Shown here: positions 7,401 to 9,799 of the stretch, piece by piece | Position numbering within the stretch: the first letter of the stretch is position 1 | How the letters are laid out: each line of letters starts with the position of its first letter | DNA from: Dokdonella_A sp040002595 | Lineage (GTDB): Bacteria > Pseudomonadota > Gammaproteobacteria > Xanthomonadales > Rhodanobacteraceae | DNA: 9,799 nucleotides | Direction of reading: 5' to 3' | Assembly: GCA_040002595.1 (NCBI GenBank) | Contig: JBDUED010000087.1 | Coordinates: 1-9,799, forward strand | Notes under the pieces: model-generated | Databases searched by the model: none | The model's input: only the letters and a program-made list of their open reading frames with translations | What the model was told of the DNA's origin: nothing | Position numbers and translations under genes: made by a program

Positions 7401-8325
7401 CATCCTGCGCATCGACAATTCCGAAACGCGCGCGCTCGGCCACAACATGTGCCGCCGCGCTCGCGAACGCGCGCTCGCAAGCACCGGCACTGCGCAACGC
7501 AGTGCCTTGCGCGATCACCGCCTCGCGCGAATCGGCCAGCACGGTCCAGAACGAAACGCGCACCTCGGCGCCCGGCGCAACGCGCACGCGCTGGCGCACA
7601 CTGAAGATCGGATCGAGCACGCAACCCGTCGTGTTGGACAGGTCTGCGCCAGGTTGCATCGCCTGCGCATGCCGCAACGTGCGGCCGCGTCCGAGAAAGC
7701 GCGCACGATCAGTCTCATGACTTTGCGCGCCAGAATCCGCTCCATCCGCGACCGCGAAATGTGCGGCCCAGACCATCGCATCGTCCGATGCACGTCGACG
7801 GCGTGTCGCTAGGAGCATGCCGCCGCCCTGCTCCGTCCATTCCGTCTGCACGAACATCTTGGAGAATGCGGGGTGCGCGGCATCGCCGGCGGCCGAACCG
7901 AGGATCAATTCCGCATACGAGGTCACATCGATCTCGCGCGTGAGATCACCGTGGTTGGCGAGCGTCACGCTACGCAATTCGGCGTCGCAATCGCCGGATA
8001 CGGTCACACTCAGGGTGGACGTCAGCGTGTCATGGCGCCTTGCGAAATCGGCGCGCGCGTCCGACAACGTGACGACATAGTCGTCATCATCATTGCCACA
8101 AGGCTGTTGCCCGGCCGACCAAATTGCACCGCTCGCGACATCCCGCAGCAGCGTGTAACTGCCCCACGCATCGCAGGTCGGGTCCTCGCGCCAGCGTGTA
8201 ACGGCGAGATCACGCCAACGACTGAATCCTGATCCCGCTTGCGTGAGCATGACCGTGTAGCGGCCGTTGGACAGCAGGCGACACGCGGGCGATGGTGTTC
8301 CTGGCACAGGCGACGATGCAGACAT
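4408..8325 (-). CDS. Stand-alone GH94 glucan phosphorylase, NdvB C-terminal-half type
   Basis: This 1305-residue protein matches the GH94 half of cyclic beta-1,2-glucan synthase (NdvB). Residues 17-75 (LLSNGRYTVML, SRWRDLAVTRWRED) begin the first beta-sandwich. An NdvB-like linker (VLWAKGISGDRPIVLLR, 341-357) follows. A second, related sandwich starts near 525. The (alpha/alpha)6 catalytic barrel covers about 800-1215: GFRDQLQD (844-851), GTGDWNDGMN (975-984), PGIRENGGQYTHG (1126-1138) and WYSGSAGWLYR (1202-1212). By GH94 knowledge D981 is the likely general acid; H1137 and S1204/G1205 match phosphate-binding positions. Expected reaction: reversible phosphorolysis of beta-1,2-glucan chains to glucose 1-phosphate. 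The GT84 synthase and glycoamylase-like regions are absent. The start is firm: AGGAAGGG (8341-8334) sits 8 bases before the ATG, and an in-frame TGA lies at 8355-8353. No signal peptide is seen, so it is probably cytoplasmic. The alternative is a 1,2-beta-oligoglucan phosphorylase (SOGP), a related stand-alone family. Confidence 0.9.
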   Translation of the reverse strand: MSASSPVPGTPSPACRLLSNGRYTVMLTQAGSGFSRWRDLAVTRWREDPTCDAWGSYTLLRDVASGAIWSAGQQPCGNDDDDYVVTLSDARADFARRHDTLTSTLSVTVSGDCDAELRSVTLANHGDLTREIDVTSYAELILGSAAGDAAHPAFSKMFVQTEWTEQGGGMLLATRRRRASDDAMVWAAHFAVADGADSGAQSHETDRARFLGRGRTLRHAQAMQPGADLSNTTGCVLDPIFSVRQRVRVAPGAEVRVSFWTVLADSREAVIAQGTALRSAGACERAFASAAAHVVAERARFGIVDAQDEFNARLVAPLLISDATWRAPRNVLARGKGGAPVLWAKGISGDRPIVLLRIAAIGMLDGVRDLLRAQAIWQSKRFGVDVVLLNTASTATDDLQAKIAALVDAQQTALKSPAEATPASVFALRDDAISADLRDGLATVARVVLDATATGWKQTAEDGAAVASSQRCDPPPALRTAIRNPMTRAESGTLDASLEFDNGRGGFAQEGREYVIDLSDGACTPMPWVNIIANPSFGFMVSAEGGGYAWSVNSQQNAITPWPNDPVSDTPHDVLYLRDCDSGDLWSATASPIRVPSARCTARHGKGWSQFTNTAHGIDLDLLQFVPVADSIKLSRLRLHNVSGRARRLSIAAYVEWGLGANGVCSAPFVVTSIDEATGALFARNAWRAEFGERIAFIDLDGRQTSWSGDRREFLGHYGEPGEPAALRDDTPLSGQVGAGLDPCGALQTGIELAVDEQIEIVFMLGEAASTVDAQNLVKKYRTADLGAALAQARALWDDMLDTVQVRTPDRAMDIVLNDWLPYQTLGCRVWARTAYYQASGAYGFRDQLQDVMAMCVSRPDVAREQILRAASRQFVEGDVQHWWLPPSGQGIRTRMTDDRIWLAYVVAHYVAVTGDDAVYAESVPFLQGDALKEGQDESFFLPTVAPDPASLYEHCARALDVSLALGAHGLPLMGTGDWNDGMNRVGEKGHGESVWLAWFLIATIDASASAAQAHGDNDRLARWQQCAASVRVALEGAGWDGKWYRRGYYDDGTPLGSDSSLECKIDAIAQSWSVMSGVADPTHAAQAMRAVDERLIRHDDKIALLFTPPFDRTPLDPGYIKGYPPGIRENGGQYTHGTIWSIFAFAALGQGDKAGELFSILNPILHGDSPEALARYKVEPYVSCADVYSVDPLVGRGGWTWYSGSAGWLYRAGIEAVLGFHKCGDSLQLEPCIPDTWPGYEIKFRHRGKHGKVTRYDITVENPQGVCRGVVLTELDGVKLADDPAGRVPLVDDGAVHRVRVVLG

Positions 8326-8364
8326 GCGAGTGGCCCTTCCTGGTGACGAAACTCAACACGCTAT

Positions 8365-8380
8365 TGTGCTACAGCGCACA
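8365..8380. promoter_or_regulatory. CRP/Clp-like operator candidate upstream of the GH94 gene
   Basis: TGTGC-N6-GCACA is a perfect 5-6-5 inverted repeat that contains the TGTG-N8-CACA core bound by CRP-family regulators; the classic site is TGTGA-N6-TCACA. It ends 39 bases before the GH94 start codon. Xanthomonad relatives use the CRP-like protein Clp for many envelope and polysaccharide genes. Binding here is inferred from the match alone. Confidence 0.42.
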
Positions 8381-8394
8381 TCCGATGACCGCAT

Positions 8395-8423
8395 AACCCA
8401 GGCGGAACGTGCTCCGCCGGGTT
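8395..8423. repeat. Strong bulged palindrome, REP-like hairpin
   Basis: AACCC (8395-8399) pairs with GGGTT (8419-8423) and GGCGGA (8401-8406) with TCCGCC (8413-8418). This makes an 11-bp stem with a single bulged A at 8400 and a 6-base loop, ACGTGC. No T-run follows on either strand, so it is not an intrinsic terminator. The shape fits repetitive extragenic palindromes, but only one copy was noticed in this window. Confidence 0.5.
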
Positions 8424-8754
8424 CGGCCCTATTCAGAACTCGCCTTGCAGGAACACACGCTTGCGCTTCTTCCGAAGTTGCCTGATCTCTCAACCGGCGC
8501 GCAATGCAGCGGCACGAGCCACGTACGCCCGGAGCAACCAAGCCAACTGGAGAGTTCGACCGCAGCTAGCCGTTTGACGGCGCATGCCGTACACCGGGCA
8601 TGAAGCTTGTCGGTGATGTCATCGATCCAATACAGACTCCATCAAGGATCGTTCTGTGACAAACAGTTTTCTCCGCCACGCGCGCCAGCGCATCATGGAC
8701 GGATAGCAAGTGAACGAGGCGGCCGGTGCGCGGTTCGCCCAATAGGACATCCAC

Positions 8755-9591
8755 ATGAGCATATCGACCCAAACTGCCAAGGCACGACTCTTCCGCAAGA
8801 TGCATGATCGCAGCCACGTTTTGCTGCTACCCAATGCGTGGGATGCGGGTAGCGCACGCGTCTTTGCTGGCACCGGCTCGTTGGCCATCGCGACAACCAG
8901 TGCCGGCATAGCGTGGTCGCTCGGTTACGCCGACGGCGAACGCGCGCCTCTCGATGAAGTGCTCGCCGCCACCGCGCGTATCACGCGGGCAACCGAGTTG
9001 CCGGTGACCGCCGATATTGAGGGCGGCTATGGCGTCACGGCCGATGACGTGGCCGATACAGTGCGCGCGTTCATTGCCCGCGGCGTCGTGGGCATCAATA
9101 TCGAAGATGGACTGCATGCGCCGGGCGCACTGCGCTCGATCGAGGACGGCGTCGCGCGTATCCGCGCTGCACGGGCGGCCGCTCATCAAACCGGTGTGCC
9201 GATCGTCATCAACGCGCGCACCGACACATACCTGCTCGGTTTCGGCGACAGCGTGGCGGCACGTTTCGATGAAACGGTGCTGCGCGGTCATGCGTACCTT
9301 GCTGCCGGCGCCGACTGTCTCTATCCGATCGGCCTGGCGGATGCAGGCATTCTGGAAAACCTGGTGCGCACAATCGACGCACCCATCAACGTGGCCGCGC
9401 GGCCTGACCTGCCGAATATCGCCGAATTGGCGAGCATGGGCGTCGCACGGGTCAGCCTGGCGACGCGATTGGCGACTATCGCCTATTCAGCCGCCGATAC
9501 AGCCCTGCGCTACGTGTTAGCGAGCGGCCGTTTCGACACACTCCACTCCACGCTGACCCATCCGGACATGCAGCATTTGTTCGAAGGATGA
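8755..9591 (+). CDS. PEP mutase / isocitrate lyase superfamily enzyme
   Basis: The protein has 278 residues and spans a complete (alpha/beta)8-barrel domain of the PEP mutase/isocitrate lyase superfamily. Visible signatures are LLLPNAWDAGSARVF (23-37), the TTSAGIAWSLGYADGE strand-loop (47-62), the Mg2+-binding loop TADIEGGYG (85-93, with D87 and E89), GINIEDG (113-119, with E117 and D118) and NARTDTYLLG (153-162, with R155). Relatives cleave or form C-C or P-C bonds next to a carboxylate, for example methylisocitrate lyase, oxaloacetate decarboxylase and phosphonate enzymes. The isocitrate-lyase KKCGH cysteine motif is missing: HAPG follows IEDGL instead. True isocitrate lyase is therefore excluded and the substrate is unknown. 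No phosphonate gene is adjacent. The start is firm: an in-frame TAG lies at 8743-8745, and AGGA (8744-8747) has 7-base spacing. It is read divergently from the GH94 gene and is presumably cytoplasmic. Confidence 0.9.
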   Translation: MSISTQTAKARLFRKMHDRSHVLLLPNAWDAGSARVFAGTGSLAIATTSAGIAWSLGYADGERAPLDEVLAATARITRATELPVTADIEGGYGVTADDVADTVRAFIARGVVGINIEDGLHAPGALRSIEDGVARIRAARAAAHQTGVPIVINARTDTYLLGFGDSVAARFDETVLRGHAYLAAGADCLYPIGLADAGILENLVRTIDAPINVAARPDLPNIAELASMGVARVSLATRLATIAYSAADTALRYVLASGRFDTLHSTLTHPDMQHLFEG

Positions 9592-9605
9592 TTGCGCTGG
9601 TTTCC

Positions 9606-9799
9606 TTAAATGTAGCGCCTGCGCACGGCCGCAATACCGGTCCATGTGAGGAGCAGCATCAACGCGATCAGCGCCCATTCGGAAAGTGTGGGAGCAGCCA
9701 TCGTGGCGCTGCCGAACGGCGCGCAATTGGGAACAGTAATGGTATTTGCATCCGTCGTAACCGTTCCGCCATATGCCAATGCTCTTCCGGTCAAGTTTG
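9606..9799 (-). CDS. C-terminal end of an IPTL-CTERM sorted surface protein (5' partial)
   Basis: The minus strand is open from the window edge to a TAA at 9608-9606 and gives 63 residues. The end has the three-part layout of an IPTL-CTERM tail: PTLSEW (about 36-41 of the visible part), a hydrophobic helix of ~17 residues (ALIALMLLL to GIAAV), then RRR and the final YI. By family knowledge such tails mark exported proteins for processing or anchoring at the inner membrane in Gram-negative bacteria, like PEP-CTERM. The preceding part (TVTTDANTITVPNCAPFG) is Thr/Asn/Ala-rich and looks like the end of an extracellular domain. A TTG at 9794-9792 could be read as a start, but no ribosome binding site or signal peptide fits, so it is taken as internal. 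The gene converges on the PEP-mutase-like gene with only 14 bp between stop codons. The main domain lies beyond the window. Confidence 0.85.
   Translation of the reverse strand, partial: NLTGRALAYGGTVTTDANTITVPNCAPFGSATMAAPTLSEWALIALMLLLTWTGIAAVRRRYI

Larger units (their letters stand above)
8326..8754. other. Divergent intergenic region between the GH94 and PEP-mutase-like genes
   Basis: This 429-bp gap holds the promoters of two genes read outward. I can support a CRP/Clp-like palindrome (8365-8380), a bulged hairpin (8395-8423) and ribosome binding sites at both edges. Short open frames inside it, such as a 64-codon one from 8409 on the plus strand, show no recognisable motif or ribosome binding site and look like chance. 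I found no convincing sigma-70 promoter in either direction and no RNA gene. Confidence 0.6.

Noticed and set aside
8583..8602. CATGCC/GGCATG inverted repeat upstream of the PEP-mutase-like gene
   Set aside because: It has a 6-bp stem with an 8-base loop, does not match a known operator and lies more than 150 bases from the start codon.
8574..8604. TTGACG as a -35 box for the PEP-mutase-like gene
   Set aside because: No acceptable -10 sequence lies 16-18 bases downstream.
9594..9618. GCGCT/AGCGC inverted repeat spanning the two convergent stop codons as a bidirectional terminator
   Set aside because: It has a five-base stem with a 15-base loop and overlaps coding sequence. Support is insufficient.

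Overview
This is a GC-rich bacterial window that reads as ordinary chromosome. Three features suggest a gammaproteobacterium of the Lysobacterales (Xanthomonadales), Rhodanobacteraceae-like: an IPTL-CTERM sorting tail, a CSLREA/beta-helix secreted protein ending in a short IFADGF tail, and an NdvB-type glucan phosphorylase module. The taxonomic call is inferred from protein style and was not tested by any search. I see no rRNA, tRNA, CRISPR array, insertion sequence or phage gene.

Layout. At 1-258 (+) is the C-terminal end of a glycine-rich, probably secreted protein. Converging on it at 376-1763 (-) is a CSLREA-domain right-handed beta-helix protein. Its signal peptide and its body lie in different reading frames, because one base appears to be missing near 1635. 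Upstream on the same strand are a ClC chloride/proton exchanger (2009-3346, -), a one-pass membrane protein of the DUF6090 type (3480-4244, -) and a very large GH94 protein (4408-8325, -). The GH94 protein matches the phosphorylase half of cyclic beta-1,2-glucan synthase and has no synthase half. The four minus-strand genes are separated by 133-245 bp, so they need not form one operon.

The 429-bp space at 8326-8754 is a divergent intergenic region. It holds a CRP/Clp-like palindrome close to the GH94 start and a strong bulged hairpin. From it a PEP mutase/isocitrate lyase superfamily enzyme (8755-9591, +) is read the other way. That gene converges, with a 14-bp gap, on the C-terminal end of an IPTL-CTERM surface protein (9606 to the window edge, -).

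How the genes fit together. Exported or surface proteins lie at both ends of the window. The middle holds envelope and ion-balance functions: a glucan phosphorylase, an anion/proton exchanger and a small membrane protein. An osmotic or envelope-stress theme is possible but is inference only. I did not find a convincing new multi-gene system. The best leads are the synthase-less NdvB-type phosphorylase with its possible Clp-type operator, and the frame break in the beta-helix gene.
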